Source of the DNA: Lichina pygmaea
Lineage: Eukaryota; Ascomycota; Lichinomycetes; Lichinales; Lichinaceae
Assembly (NCBI GenBank): GCA_963422465.1
Contig: OY730171.1
Coordinates: 3,782,001-3,846,000 of the forward strand
Reading direction: 5' to 3'
Length of the DNA stretch: 64,000 nt
The notes under the pieces were generated by a model. The model made no database searches and was not told the DNA's origin. It saw only the letters and a list, made by a program, of their open reading frames with translations. Positions within the stretch are counted from its first letter, which is position 1. Each line of letters opens with the position of its first letter. The position numbers and the translations under genes are program-made. This document shows, piece by piece, positions 42,064 to 51,993 of this stretch.

Positions 42064-42299
42064 GCAACCCCAACGCCGACGACGGTGCCAGCCGCAATCG
42101 TGACGACGAGGCGAGCCGGTCCGAGCAGATTCACAGCGCCCTGCGGCGGAATCGAACAGTGGTCGTCTTTCCTAGCAGCGCCCACGACGACGTGCGGCTG
42201 AATCAAGAGTCGCTCCAGGTCTGGACTTTGGCATGGATTGCCTTGACAAGAGAAGAGTGCCGGAGCGAGGGAGACGGAGAAGGGGAGGTGGCGGTGTAG
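40713..42299 (+). CDS. FAP7: Adenylate kinase isoenzyme 6 / Fap7-type NTPase
   Basis: Small nuclear P-loop NTPase needed for maturation of the small ribosomal subunit in yeast (Fap7) and animals (AK6). My model has four exons: 40713-40808, 41135-41251, 41512-41660 and 41933-42299. It gives 242 residues, with introns of 326, 260 and 272 bases, all GT..AG and in phase. The P-loop GTPGVGKT is at residues 11-18. HLSINDIIK, WVVDEDA, VIDWHIPDIFPRSWIDL, VLRADTAVLYDRLAAR and SKLQENLDAEIMQVVLEDAKDAF follow in family order. After that comes an inserted acidic stretch of about 40 residues starting with a run of 13 Asp coded by a GAC/GAT array (about 42022-42061). The conserved tail (RTVVVFP, then VWTLAWI) resumes after it. 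The family is normally about 170-200 residues, so the insert is unusual. Exon 1/2 joining is the least certain point. Confidence 0.85.
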
Positions 42300-42610
42300 A
42301 GTGGCAGATCTTTGTCATGCATTTTGGACCGGTACGTATCTACTTTGCTCCTCTCGTCCTTTTGGTCGTCGTCTACGTTACGTACTTATTACATAAGTTC
42401 TTTTCGCCATGCTCTCTTCTACTTTTTTCTCTTCCTGCCTTCTGACTTTGCACTCCCAGGAAACACTCCCAGGAAATCACGCCAATGTCTCACAGCCGTC
42501 CACAACTTGCACCTTGTCGTCTAAACCTACCACCTCACTAGCACACAACACATACCCGCTCTTCCCCCCTCTCCCCCTTATCCCACCCGCCACCAATTGC
42601 GGCCCAGAGG
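42300..42610. other. Convergent 3' region of FAP7 and HAM1
   Basis: 311 bases between two convergent stop codons; no gene. Both 3' untranslated regions must lie or overlap here. Confidence 0.6.
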
Positions 42611-43011
42611 CTATGATCTCGCGAGGAAATAGTCTCTCATCTTCCCCAACGCCTTAAACCGATGGGAAACCATGTTCTTCTCGTCCCCAGTCATTTCGGC
42701 GTAGCTACTCGGTGCAAATGAGGTGTTTTTTCTTTTGGTTAGCACAGGGTCAATTCGCCTCCGCGGGGAACGGTTTCCCAGGAGCGTATGAAAGGTACTT
42801 TCATGCTGAGAGACGTCTGGGGAATAGACAGAGAGGAGAAGAAGCAAAGACAGGTGGTGGGTTGAGGAGGTCACTTACGTCTTCCCTTGATGCTCGAAGA
42901 TCGGATCCCAGCCTATGAAGAACGGATCAGATGATGTCGATCACATGTACCCTTCTGCAACGTCATGGCTCGTTGGTCTCGAGATTCTTGCGACCTCCTC
43001 GACCTAACATT

Positions 43012-43042
<31 letters not shown>

Positions 43043-44461
43043 CCCTTTCTCCCTTGCACAGCAGATGACAAAACCATCAAGAGCAAGAACTTCTCGAGGT
43101 CGAGAAGCAGAAGACGAAGAGGAAGAAAATCGTAAATCTGGTCAACGTACCGAAAGTATTAGGTCCCCTCGGAGAAACAATTTTCCCCTGTATAACAGCA
43201 GACCTCTGTCAACGACACCACCCCAAGCCAGCTTCTACGGGACTCTGGCCCTGACACCAGAATCTACTTTTCGGCTGCGTGACGGGAGCAGAAGCAGGAG
43301 AAGGAGGAAAGGATGTGGCAAGAGATGAGTGTCAGGTACCTGAGTTCTGCCTTGGAACAGCACGATGCCATCATCATCATCATCATCATCATCTTCATCA
43401 TCATTATCATCTTCGGCAGGGCTGTCTTCTATTTTCTCTGCGCGCATGGCCCGGGTCGTGGGAAGCCCGGCAGAGTACGCAAAGGTGCAGATCGCTTCGG
43501 CGGATTTATCTTCGTAGGCGGCGAGGAGATTGTTCAAGCCTGTTTCGTTCTGTTTAATCTTCGACCCATATCAACCATATGATCATCTTAACTCTTTCCC
43601 CCTCCCCCCCAATTCAAATTCTACAGAGGATTCTTTCCAGGGCAAAATGGGTAGGGCAACTCTGGTGCGTTCATGCCGTAGTAGTAGAAGACCGAAGACG
43701 ATTGAGAGCGAGCGAGGAAAATCATCCTTACCCTGATGTCCTAGCGCCGAGAGGAACCATTTTCTATGAACGAGAAGGAAAGAAAAGTTAGAGAGAGAGA
43801 GAGAGAGAGATCAGACACCCGGTATGATACGCAAGGAAAGAGAGTTCTATCCTCGTGAACAGCGCGCTTTCCGTCTCTTGAGGATGACAACTGCTCTACA
43901 TCCCCATCCCCTCCCCCCTCCCCCCTCCCCCCTTTCCCCTTCCCCCTTCCCTCTTTCCCCTCCCTCCCTGGCCCACAACATGAGATTTGCATCGAACATA
44001 AACAAAAAAAAGGGGGGGGGGGGGGACATTGTATTCGTAAACCAAGTGACGAAGGGATATACGCAACCCCGCAACGAAGATGGGAAACACCCCCCCCAAT
44101 TTCCAACAGCAAACAATTTCGGGTGAAAATCGCTCTGTGGTGGAAAAACGTACATGTACGCCCCGGGCAAACCTCGGAGGGCGGTGAAGCTCAGGGCCGT
44201 GTCCTCGACGAGGACCGGTCCTCGCACCAGTTCTCGCGCCCGCCGACATTTGTCGCGGCAAATCTCTTCGATCGTGCCGGCCTGTATCTCTGGGACGGGC
44301 AGGTCTGCGTTGGTCAGGCTGATCATGACGGTCGGCTGCGGCGGTGGCGGCGGTTGGGCTTGGGAAGACGGGGCGTTCAGGATGGCTTGCACCTCACGCA
44401 ACTTGTTCGCGTTGCTCGTTATGAATGTTATGCGTATCTCTTGGGCTTTTACTTCAGACAT
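42611..44461 (-). CDS. HAM1: Inosine triphosphate pyrophosphatase (HAM1/ITPA family)
   Basis: Hydrolyses ITP, XTP and related non-canonical NTPs to monophosphates, keeping them out of DNA and RNA. My model has six exons on the minus strand: 44461-44154, 43763-43732, 43539-43340, 43187-43151, 42912-42879 and 42704-42611. It gives 234 residues. All junctions are GT..AG and in phase. Family motifs occur in order: [77 protein letters not shown] and [19 protein letters not shown]. Two insertions are unusual: a Pro run after residue 32 and an acidic run of about 20 residues (mostly Asp) in exon 3, coded by an ATC/GTC array at about 43369-43416. The family is usually about 190 residues. The introns (152-390 bases) are long and rich in homopolymers. 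Confidence 0.88.
43012..43040. repeat. Run of 29 C in a HAM1 intron
   Basis: A perfect C homopolymer on the plus strand, so 29 G in the HAM1 transcript, inside the fourth intron. Length may vary by slippage or sequencing error. Confidence 0.9.
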
Positions 44462-44884
44462 GGCGGCGGTGTTGTTGCTGTTGTTGTTGTTGGTGACGAT
44501 GGTGATGGCGCTGGTGATGGTGGTGGTTATGGTGATGGCGTGAGTTATTGTACGAAGTTAAAAGCGTACCTGCGAATTGCCCCTTGCGGCTAGGCCACTG
44601 CCGCTTTGGGCAAAGCTTCTCACTTCGCTTCCCACCCCGCTCACATGTCATGGCTATAAGATCTGACTCTTTCCCCTCTCACCATCCTAAGTACAACTTC
44701 CGTCTGCTCTTTACTTGTCTTCTTGCCTGTCTTGCCAGTACCTACACCATCTGCCAGCCACCAGCCAAGTATTTCTGCCTAACCTCTGCTGTCAAGCTGT
44801 TGGTTTCAGATCATGAGGTGTTTTTCTTTTTGGTGCCAGTGCCAACTAGAGCATGTACAAGGTAATTACCACTGTCTATTTCCC
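44462..44884. promoter_or_regulatory. Upstream region of HAM1
   Basis: The first 90 bases upstream of the HAM1 start are an imperfect GTT/GGT triplet tract on the plus strand (AAC on the sense strand), probably in the 5' leader. No other gene is seen up to the repeat block starting at 44885. Confidence 0.45.
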
Positions 44885-45416
44885 TGTCAGGAGCCGCGCA
44901 GCTTGCGCGAGCGCCTGACTGGGTTCGGCTGCATGTCATCTTGCTTAGCAGTCACGTGACATGTACGTACAAGTCACGTGATCATTAAGTGAGATTCATA
45001 TAACCAGGCCTCCCCCCGACACTGGTTGAGAGGCCAGTTGTCAGTTTCTATCCATTGAGTGATACCCTACAGACTTACTTGATGACACCTTCCAAGCATC
45101 TTTCAGTAGCCACCTAGAGAACAGGCCTTTATCACAACTCTGTCCTGCTAAGACTCTAGCACCCTTACATTCCCCAACACCTGCTCTTGTGTTGAACAGA
45201 ATCAAGGTGTAACAAAGTCTGCAGCTGGCTGGATCATGTAGTGATTGAAAGTTTGACCTTGTGACCAACACCACCAATCTGACTTTGAGAGTGCCAGTAG
45301 TGATGTATCTGGCCAAAAATAAGTAACTCCATAAAGAACATCTTGCATCACACAACAATACATGATGGTGGTGCCACACACTGTTGGTCCTAAGACCAAG
45401 CAGAGTTGTTATTCTG

Positions 45417-45553
45417 TGTTGCAGTCTGTACTGTACTGTCCTACCCAAGTGCAGGATTAGGGTGAGATGTGGAAGGTGGGTTGGTTATCACAGAAAAGAA
45501 GTGTCAAGAAGTGTGAAGAGGTTTGGTGGAATGTGGTGGTGATGACACCTGAT
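45417..45553 (-). repeat. Gypsy LTR fragment
   Basis: 137 bases matching the start of the chromovirus LTRs (TGTTGCAGTCTGTACTGTAC). Nearly every CpG is changed to TpG or CpA relative to them. It is older than the complete LTRs or has been mutated harder. Confidence 0.8.
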
Positions 45554-45646
45554 GTAAGAGTGCTAGAGTCTTAGCAGGACAGAGTTATAATAAAGACCTG
45601 TTCTCTAGGCAGCTACTGAAAGGTGCCTGGAAGGTGTTGTCAAGTA

Positions 45647-48600
45647 TTTTTATTTTATTTTATTTGATTCTTACACTGTTTGTAGCTTTACAGCCATGCA
45701 GATCTTCCAGCTAATAGTGAACTTCTTCAGAAAACCTTTAAAGGAATAAAAACTGAAGACAGGGAGGTGACTAGAAAGTGTAGCAAAAGGAAATCTTGTA
45801 GTGTCTGGTAGGAAAAGCTTCTAGATGTTGGAGTGTGAATAGTGAAGTTTGAAAGCCAGATTAAATTGGTTTAGTCTTTTCAAAGACATAAACCAGTACA
45901 GAAACTTCTGTAGAAGCTCTGGGTTTGAAATAATAGTAGTGAAATCTTGGGGGTTAAAGAGAGCATGTTGTCTTTGACTTGAGTAGAGAGAGCATGAAGA
46001 GGTGATATGCTTTACTGTCTCTTCTGCTTGACCACACATGCATAGGGGGGTAGGAAAGTCAGGGACTCCAGCTCTGAAAAGAAAACTTGCTAGACCAATT
46101 CTCCCAGTTCTGGTTTGCAGTAGTAGACTTGCCTCAGCTTTCTGTAGCTCTTTGTAGAGCTTTAGGTTGTTGTAGTGAGGTTTTTGGCAAAACACCTGCC
46201 ATCCAGCATAGCCTTTTCTTTTCTTCTCCTCCCATTGGTTTTCCCACTCTTTAGTAAAGAGTATTTGTAGTTCTTTCTTTGAACTAGCCTGGTTAGTAGT
46301 TATTTGACTTAACCAAGTGAACTTCCAATTAGGAGAGATAGTTGAGGATTTCTTTAAAGGTTTCCTCAGTGAAGAAGCATAGGAAGAAATAGTAGCAAAG
46401 GTACTGTCAAGAAAGTCTTTCAGAGAGGAGGTTTGGATAGAAGATAGAAAACAAGCTGTGCGAAATTTAAAATAGAGATCTAGAGGTAAAAGAAAAAGCT
46501 CACTCTCTAATAGAAAAGAAGGAGTGGCTTTGAAAGCACCCCCAATAAGTCTCAGACATTTGTTTTGGAATATGATAAGAGAGGAAATATTAGAGAATTT
46601 TCTGAGTGGGTTGAACCAAATTCCCACTGCATAGCTCAGTACAGATCTGAGTATTGCAGTGTACACAAGGCGTGCTGTGAGAACTGGAAAGCCCCAGGTG
46701 GAGTAAGAGGTTCTAGAAAGAGAAGATAGTGCTTTTTGTGCTTTTTGAAGAATAATTCTCTGGTGTTTGTGCCAGTGGAGTTTGGCATCCAGGTACACTC
46801 CCAATACTCGCACTTCTTCTTTTGGTTTTAGAATCACATTCCCAAGTCTAAGCTTGAGCTGCAGATTGTCTGATCTTCTTCTGGAAAAATGAAGTATTTC
46901 ATATTTCTCAGGAGAGAAGACCATTCCATGTCTTGCAGCCCAAGATAGACATTTAAGATGTGTATTCTTCAACTTCAGAAGGTTGCTTTTAAGAGAGTGT
47001 CCAAATGCAAGCAGATTTGTATCATCTGCAAATCCCAGAGCAGAAACACCAGTAGTAGGAGAATGTACAGTTTCATGAAGTTCAGAAATATAGAATAGAA
47101 AAAGAATAGGAGACAAAGGGGAACCTTGGGGAACTCCACAGTGAATAGGAATAGAAGAGGACTCAGAGTCATCAAAAACTAGGGTGGTGGTACGTCTGGT
47201 ACAGAAAGAGAAGATCCAAGAAGTTAGCCAGAGAGGGATTCCTTTTCTCTCCAGAATCTTTTGAAGAATCTCTGGAAGAACTCTGTCATATGCTCCTGAG
47301 ATGTCCAGAGAAAGTAGAGATGCAACCATGCCTTCTTTCCAGACTTTTTCCACTTGGGAAGTTAGAAGGAAAAGTGCTGATTCAGTTGATCTGCCTTTCC
47401 TGAACCCCATCTGGATTTCTGGCAAGAGTTTAGCCTCTTCTGCTACCTTGCTTAGTCTGGCTGCTGTAATAGCTTCCATCAGCTTGCCAGTTGTGTTTAG
47501 CAGAGCTATAGGGCGCCAGGCTTTAGCTTGGTTATAGATTCCCTTGCCAGGTTTTCTTAGACAGACTGTTTTTGCATTCTTGAATTTCTCTGGAAAGTAT
47601 TCCAGTCTCCAGCATGTTGATGTGAGAACAGCTATAGCTTGGCAGAACTTGGGACCCAGAGCTTTCAGAAATCCATTTGGCAGCTTGTCTTTTCCTCCTG
47701 CTGTAAAAGGTTTCTTCTTGTTCAGAATTTGCTCCACTTCTTCAGTGGTAACCTCCTGAGAAAGCTGGATCTCTGGGGTACTCTGGTGACTTTCTGTACT
47801 TGGTTCTGGAACACGTGCTTCTGGAAAGAATTGAGCTGAGAAAGATTTTGTCTTCTCCTCAAAGCTTTTGGCTAGTCCTTCTTGAGTCTCCAGATCAGGG
47901 ACCAGAGGAAGATCAGGGGTCTTGTTAGCTTTTGATTTTCCCCACTTTGCAAGCTTCCAGAATTTTGAGGAACTGGCTAGCTCATGAACTTGTTTTCTGA
48001 AGGTGTTCTGTTTGCCTTCTCTGACAGCTTTCTTCTTGAGCTTAGTTGCTTCTTCTAGCTCTTCTTGGCTTGCCTGTCCTCTGAGCACTTGTCTTCTTAT
48101 TCTTCTTTCCTGCTTAACTTTAGTTTGGATCTCTTGGTTCCACCAGGGGACTGAGTGGCTAGATTGCTTCTGGAGTTCTGTGCATCTGTCTGCTATTTCT
48201 TGGAGAAAGTGGTTAAGATATTCCAAGTACTCATCCACTTCATGTTTATCTTGAAAGTGGAAGAGCAGCTGCAAATTATTACACTCTTGTTTTGCCAGGT
48301 TTGTGTCCAGTGTTTTCCAGTTCCTTTCTGGCTTCCAGGTTTTTCTTGGTGAGTCCAGGTCCAGGCTAGTTAGCACAGGTCTGTGGTCAGACCTATGAAA
48401 GAACTGCAAAGCAATTTTAGAAAAGATTAGAGAGTTAGAAAGAGAAGAAGATATAAAGGAAAGATCAATAGGTGAACAGGGTTTGTGGGAAAGAGATCTA
48501 GCTCTTGTGGGTGTAAAAGGTGCAATAGCTAACTCCAGATTTGAGTTTTTCATTAGAGTTTGGAACTTGTGTGCAGTGTCAGAATATAGTCTTCTTTTCT

Positions 48601-48730
48601 TTGACCAGTCAGGGTGGTGAAGATTTGAGTCTGTAAGAAGAATATGCTGCCCTTTTGCTTGTAAAGCATTTTGGAGTAGACAGAGAAGAGCTTCTGATGC
48701 TTGTAGGTAGTTCTCTTGACTTGAGGGAGT
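45647..48730 (-). mobile_element. CpG-depleted LINE, second copy
   Basis: Inserted with a 13-base target duplication, GTGTTGTCAAGTA, at 45634-45646 and 48731-48743. The 3' end faces left and ends in an AAAAT-type tail after CAGTGTAAGAATCAAAT, which is also found in the SINEs. It is 5'-truncated in the endonuclease region, within about ten codons of the truncation point of the copy at 16224. Confidence 0.92.
45821..48730 (-). CDS. LINE ORF2, 5'-truncated but otherwise open
   Basis: From the truncation point the frame is open for 969 codons without a stop; the first Met is at 48553. Order: C-terminal half of an AP-like endonuclease (LLTDSNLHHPDW, SDHRPV), a basic linker (VPWWNQEIQTKVKQERR), reverse transcriptase (MGFRKGRSTESALF, LSLDISGAYDRVLPE, HCGVPQGSPLSPILF, FADDTNLLAFGH) and a C-terminal Cys/His motif (CMCGQAEETVKHITSSC). 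It aligns along its length with the copy at 16224-19181. The endonuclease N terminus is missing, so independent insertion is unlikely. Reverse transcriptase activity is possible if the frame is ever translated. Confidence 0.9.
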   Translation of the reverse strand, partial: TPSSQENYLQASEALLCLLQNALQAKGQHILLTDSNLHHPDWSKKRRLYSDTAHKFQTLMKNSNLELAIAPFTPTRARSLSHKPCSPIDLSFISSSLSNSLIFSKIALQFFHRSDHRPVLTSLDLDSPRKTWKPERNWKTLDTNLAKQECNNLQLLFHFQDKHEVDEYLEYLNHFLQEIADRCTELQKQSSHSVPWWNQEIQTKVKQERRIRRQVLRGQASQEELEEATKLKKKAVREGKQNTFRKQVHELASSSKFWKLAKWGKSKANKTPDLPLVPDLETQEGLAKSFEEKTKSFSAQFFPEARVPEPSTESHQSTPEIQLSQEVTTEEVEQILNKKKPFTAGGKDKLPNGFLKALGPKFCQAIAVLTSTCWRLEYFPEKFKNAKTVCLRKPGKGIYNQAKAWRPIALLNTTGKLMEAITAARLSKVAEEAKLLPEIQMGFRKGRSTESALFLLTSQVEKVWKEGMVASLLSLDISGAYDRVLPEILQKILERKGIPLWLTSWIFSFCTRRTTTLVFDDSESSSIPIHCGVPQGSPLSPILFLFYISELHETVHSPTTGVSALGFADDTNLLAFGHSLKSNLLKLKNTHLKCLSWAARHGMVFSPEKYEILHFSRRRSDNLQLKLRLGNVILKPKEEVRVLGVYLDAKLHWHKHQRIILQKAQKALSSLSRTSYSTWGFPVLTARLVYTAILRSVLSYAVGIWFNPLRKFSNISSLIIFQNKCLRLIGGAFKATPSFLLESELFLLPLDLYFKFRTACFLSSIQTSSLKDFLDSTFATISSYASSLRKPLKKSSTISPNWKFTWLSQITTNQASSKKELQILFTKEWENQWEEKKRKGYAGWQVFCQKPHYNNLKLYKELQKAEASLLLQTRTGRIGLASFLFRAGVPDFPTPLCMCGQAEETVKHITSSCSLYSSQRQHALFNPQDFTTIISNPELLQKFLYWFMSLKRLNQFNLAFKLHYSHSNI

Positions 48731-48974
48731 GTGTTGTCAAGTAAGCCTGTAGAGTATTGCTCAATGGATAGAAACTGACAACTGGCCTCTCAACCAGTGT
48801 TGGAGGGAAGGTCTGCTTATATGAATCTTGCTTAATGATCACATGACTTGGTACATACATGTCACATGACTGCTAAGTAAGATGACATACAGTCAAACCC
48901 AGTCAGGCACTTGTGCAAGCTGTGTGGCTTCTGACAGGTCCCCCTCTTCTAGAGTTGCAGTCTCTCACAACTAT

Positions 48975-49414
48975 TTTTGATTTGATTTGATTTGATTCTT
49001 ACACTGATTTGGCTGTTAAGCTATGCAGAACTTCTTGAAGAATTTTTGTCTCTGGTAGACTTGACTCAGAGACCTCACACATTTACTGTACACTCTGTGG
49101 TTTGTAGTGTACATACTATAGGAAAACTCCAAACCCTGTAGAGAAAATAGGAAAACCACAGTATTAAGAGTTTTGTGGATCTTGATGGATATTGGGTGAG
49201 CTATTTCTGTGGGAGTTTTCATACATCTTGCAAGAAGTACATCTTAGACAAGTTCTATGAATCTTGGGGGTTTTTGTGGCAGAATGTGGGGTGAGTCAGA
49301 TTCAAACTGATAACTAGTTTAGTCAGGTTCTCCAGGCCTGACACCACTAGTTCTGGGTCATGGGTGCCACATAGTGGGAAACTCTCACCAGCTTCCCACT
49401 ACACCATGCCACCC
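48975..49414 (-). mobile_element. tRNA-derived SINE, copy 1
   Basis: About 440 bases with a 14-base target duplication, TCTCTCACAACTAT, at 48961-48974 and 49415-49428. The 5' end (right side) has an A-box-like TGGTGTAGTGGG and a B-box-like AGTTCAAATCT that sits in a T-arm-like hairpin. The 3' end has GCTGTTAAGC and the LINE-like CAGTGTAAGAATCAAAT, with an ATCAA repeat tail. Confidence 0.88.
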
Positions 49415-49449
49415 TCTCTCACAACTATACTAGGCACATAGACTATCAT

Positions 49450-49719
49450 TTTTTTTATTTTTATTTGATTCCTACACTGATAGTAGCTTTTCAGCCATGC
49501 AGATCTTCTAGCTAAGAGTGATTTTCTTCAGAAAACCTTTAGAGAAATAAAAACTGAAGACTGGGGGTGACTAGAGGATGTAGCAAAAGAAAATCTTGTA
49601 GTGACTGGTAGAAAGAAGACTTCTAGATATTAGAGTGTGAATAGTGGAGTTTGAAAGCCAGATTAAACCGGTTCAGTCTTTTCAAAGACATGAACCAGTT
49701 TTCAAAGACATGAACCAGT
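49450..49719 (-). mobile_element. LINE 3' fragment
   Basis: A 270-base 5'-truncated copy of the CpG-depleted LINE with a 14-base target duplication, ACATAGACTATCAT (49436-49449 and 49720-49733). It keeps the last codons of ORF2 (MSLKRLN-like) and the 3' untranslated end. Its 5' edge has a 20-base direct duplication (TTCAAAGACATGAACCAG unit). Confidence 0.9.
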
Positions 49720-49780
49720 ACATAGACTATCATAGAGCACTACATACTTTTCTGTACTTCTCCACCCAGGCTCTGCCAGT

Positions 49781-50136
49781 TGTGACGAGGCAATGGCAGA
49801 GCAGAACTCGAGCCTAACTGATTCAGTAACCTTGACCTGACTTGGCTTGAGACTTGAGACTTGGATTGATGTACAAGACGAAAGACAAGGAAGGAAGAAA
49901 AAGAGAAAAGAAGAAGAGGAGAAGCTGGGGGAGCAAGAGAAGTTCTTATAGGCAGGGGATCAGGCAACAGCGGAGCAAACAGGCAACAGTGCAGATGGGA
50001 CTTCCCGGCAAGGTGTGTGACTTGTGCCAGATGTGCAACTGGGCCAGAACCGAGCAAGCAGGCAACAGTGCAGATGGGACTTCCCGGCAAGGTGCGTGAC
50101 TTGTGCCAGATATGCAACTGGGCCAGAACCGTGACA
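49781..50136 (-). repeat. Solo LTR of gypsy family 2
   Basis: A 356-base LTR (TGTGAC..GTGACA) with target duplication CCAGT (49776-49780 and 50137-50141), left by LTR-LTR recombination. Compared with the LTR at 52943-53209 it has a tandem duplication of about 80 bases containing GTGCAGATGGGACTTCCCGG. Confidence 0.9.
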
Positions 50137-50141
50137 CCAGT

Positions 50142-50762
50142 AGAGCTAGCTCTACTGCTCTTCACATCATAGATGTGCTGTCTGTAGATTACTGTCAGGT
50201 GTACACCCTAGTGAGACACCTGCAGTGTGGAATGTAGTCTCTCTTGTAGGTCTATTACAGGCCTACCAGAACTCTTCCCAGAACCACATTCTTCAAGGAC
50301 CATCATTTTTGATAAACACCACAATTTGTCATATGTTCTGGAAAACAGCTGAGTTCCTCTCTGAAACCACTCAAACCTTAAGGTGAAAACCCATCACCTT
50401 TGAGAATCACACCTGTTTGTCAAAAGTTGTGATCTTGAATCCACAATCTTCTTCAACAACCAGCAATCTACCCACAACCAGAGAGAGAGTCTCAGGATAA
50501 GAGGAATGGTTAGAGTCTGACTGACTCTGGAGCTAGCAGAGACTTTGGCTCAAGGAAAGTCTAGATAGGGGGTCTGGTCCCTAGTCTAGGTTAATACTTC
50601 TAGCTTTGCCCAGAGCTTAGTTGGAAAAAGCTGCCCAGGAAAGTCTAGTCTTGGGGATTGGTCCCAGGACTAGATTATTACTGCTGGGAAACCAGGTGAC
50701 TCTTCTTTCTGGCAGTACTCTGCAGACAGAAAACACCCAACCAGTGCCAAACAATCTCTAAC
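50142..50762 (+). other. Possible 5' leader of a LINE
   Basis: No gene. It directly precedes LINE ORF1, so it may be the element's 5' untranslated region. It contains two partly similar stretches around AGTCTAG (near 50560 and 50643). Its left limit is unknown because the solo LTR interrupts it. Confidence 0.4.
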
Positions 50763-50824
50763 ATAGCTCCCAAGAAGAAAAAACCCACCTTTTCAGAAAG
50801 TAACACCAGAGCTACACCAGCTAT

Positions 50825-51270
50825 TTTTGATTTGATTTTATTTGATTTGATTCTTACACTGATTCAGCTGTTAAGCCATGCAGAACTTCTTGAAGGAATT
50901 TTTGTCTCTGGTAGACTTGACTCAGGAGCCTCACGTATTTACCGTACACCCCGTGGTTTGTAGTGTACGTACTGTGGGAAAACCCCAAACCCTGTAGGGG
51001 AAATAGGAAAACCACAGTAATAAGGGTTTGTGGATCTTGACGGATATTGGGTGAGCTATTTCTTGAGAGCTTTCATACATCTTGCGAGGAGTACATCTTA
51101 GACAAGTTCTATGAATCTCAGGGGTTTTTTGTGGCAGAATGTGGGGTGGGTCAGATTTGAACTGACGACTAGTTTAGTCAGGTTCTCCAGGCCTGACACC
51201 ACTAGTTCCGGGTCATGGGTGCCACGTAGTGGGAAACTCTCACCAGCTTCCCACTACACCATGCCGCCCC
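50825..51270 (-). mobile_element. tRNA-derived SINE, copy 2
   Basis: 446 bases with a 13-base target duplication, CTACACCAGCTAT, at 50812-50824 and 51271-51283, inside LINE ORF1. Minus-strand 5' end: GGGGCGG, A-box-like TGGTGTAGTGGG, a perfect 10-base hairpin (GTAGTGGGAA with TTCCCACTAC), then GTCAG-TTCAAAT-CTGAC followed by CCACCCC. The T-arm and acceptor strand are placed as in a tRNA. The central part is longer than in a tRNA. Confidence 0.9.
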
Positions 51271-51993
51271 CTACACCAGCTATACTCTCCCAACCAGCTT
51301 CCAGTCTGGCTAGCACCCAGTCCAGCTCTTCTACCCTCCAACCAGCTCCCCAGAGTGACTACAAACTAGTAGACTCCTGGATCAAAACCCAACCAGTCCC
51401 AGAATCTATTCTGAAAAGCTGGGAAAATATCAAAAAGAACTCCTTCTCTACAGAAGCCCAGTCTAGCTCTACTGGCCTCACCAACAGAATCTTCCAGAAG
51501 CTGGAGAATATCAACAAGCAGCTGGACAAACAAGAAGCCAAGCTATCATATGCCCAGGCTGTCCAAAAATCTATTCCAGCACAAATCCCTCTACCTGCAA
51601 GAATTCTCAAAGAAGTTCTTGTACATCCTGGTATCCAGCCACCTGACATGGCTAATAGAACTCACATCCAGCTTTTCCAGACTCTTCAAGACAGACTACC
51701 CAGCCTCTACAACAAGCAGGTCAGAGCAGTAAGAAAACTTCCTTCAGGGGATATCCTTATTAACACAGAAAGCCAAGAGACTAAAGTCTTCCTAGAGAAA
51801 AACCCTGCCTGGGTATCAGCTATCTTCACAAAGGAAGCAACCATCCAGCCCAAGAGATTTCTAGTTCTGATCCATGAAGTCAGAACAGAAGATATCCAAT
51901 CTGAAGACCTGGAGAAAACCTGCCAGATAATCCAGAACAGCAACCTATCTCTGAGCAAGCAAATCACCATCCTGAGAGTCTACTGGTCTAAGA

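Larger units (their letters stand above)
44885..48936. repeat. Inverted pair of LTR-like repeats, split by a LINE
   Basis: The left arm is 44885-45170. The right arm is its inverted copy in two pieces, 45553-45646 and 48744-48936, separated by the LINE insertion. The arms begin TGTCAG and end CTGACA as seen from outside. They share CTTACTTGA, the block around CTGACTGGGTT and the block around TAGCAGTCA, with many CpG-to-TpG or CpA differences. On the right arm the sequence runs straight into a gypsy LTR start (45417-45553). The right copy could therefore be a third LTR type and the left a partial inverted one. No clear target duplication was found. The middle (45180-45416) has no recognised gene. 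Confidence 0.6.

Noticed and set aside
45041-45448. A 135-codon minus-strand frame in the inverted-repeat block
   Set aside because: Spans the repeat arm and the gypsy LTR fragment; the translation has no motif and crosses repeat boundaries.
48975-49414. True tRNA gene
   Set aside because: T-arm and acceptor elements are present, but the central part is too long, the element has a LINE-like 3' half and target duplications, and it is repeated three times. It is a SINE.
51111-51300. Apparent N-terminal extension of LINE ORF1 through the SINE
   Set aside because: The SINE has exact target duplications and interrupts ORF1. The open reading through it is accidental.
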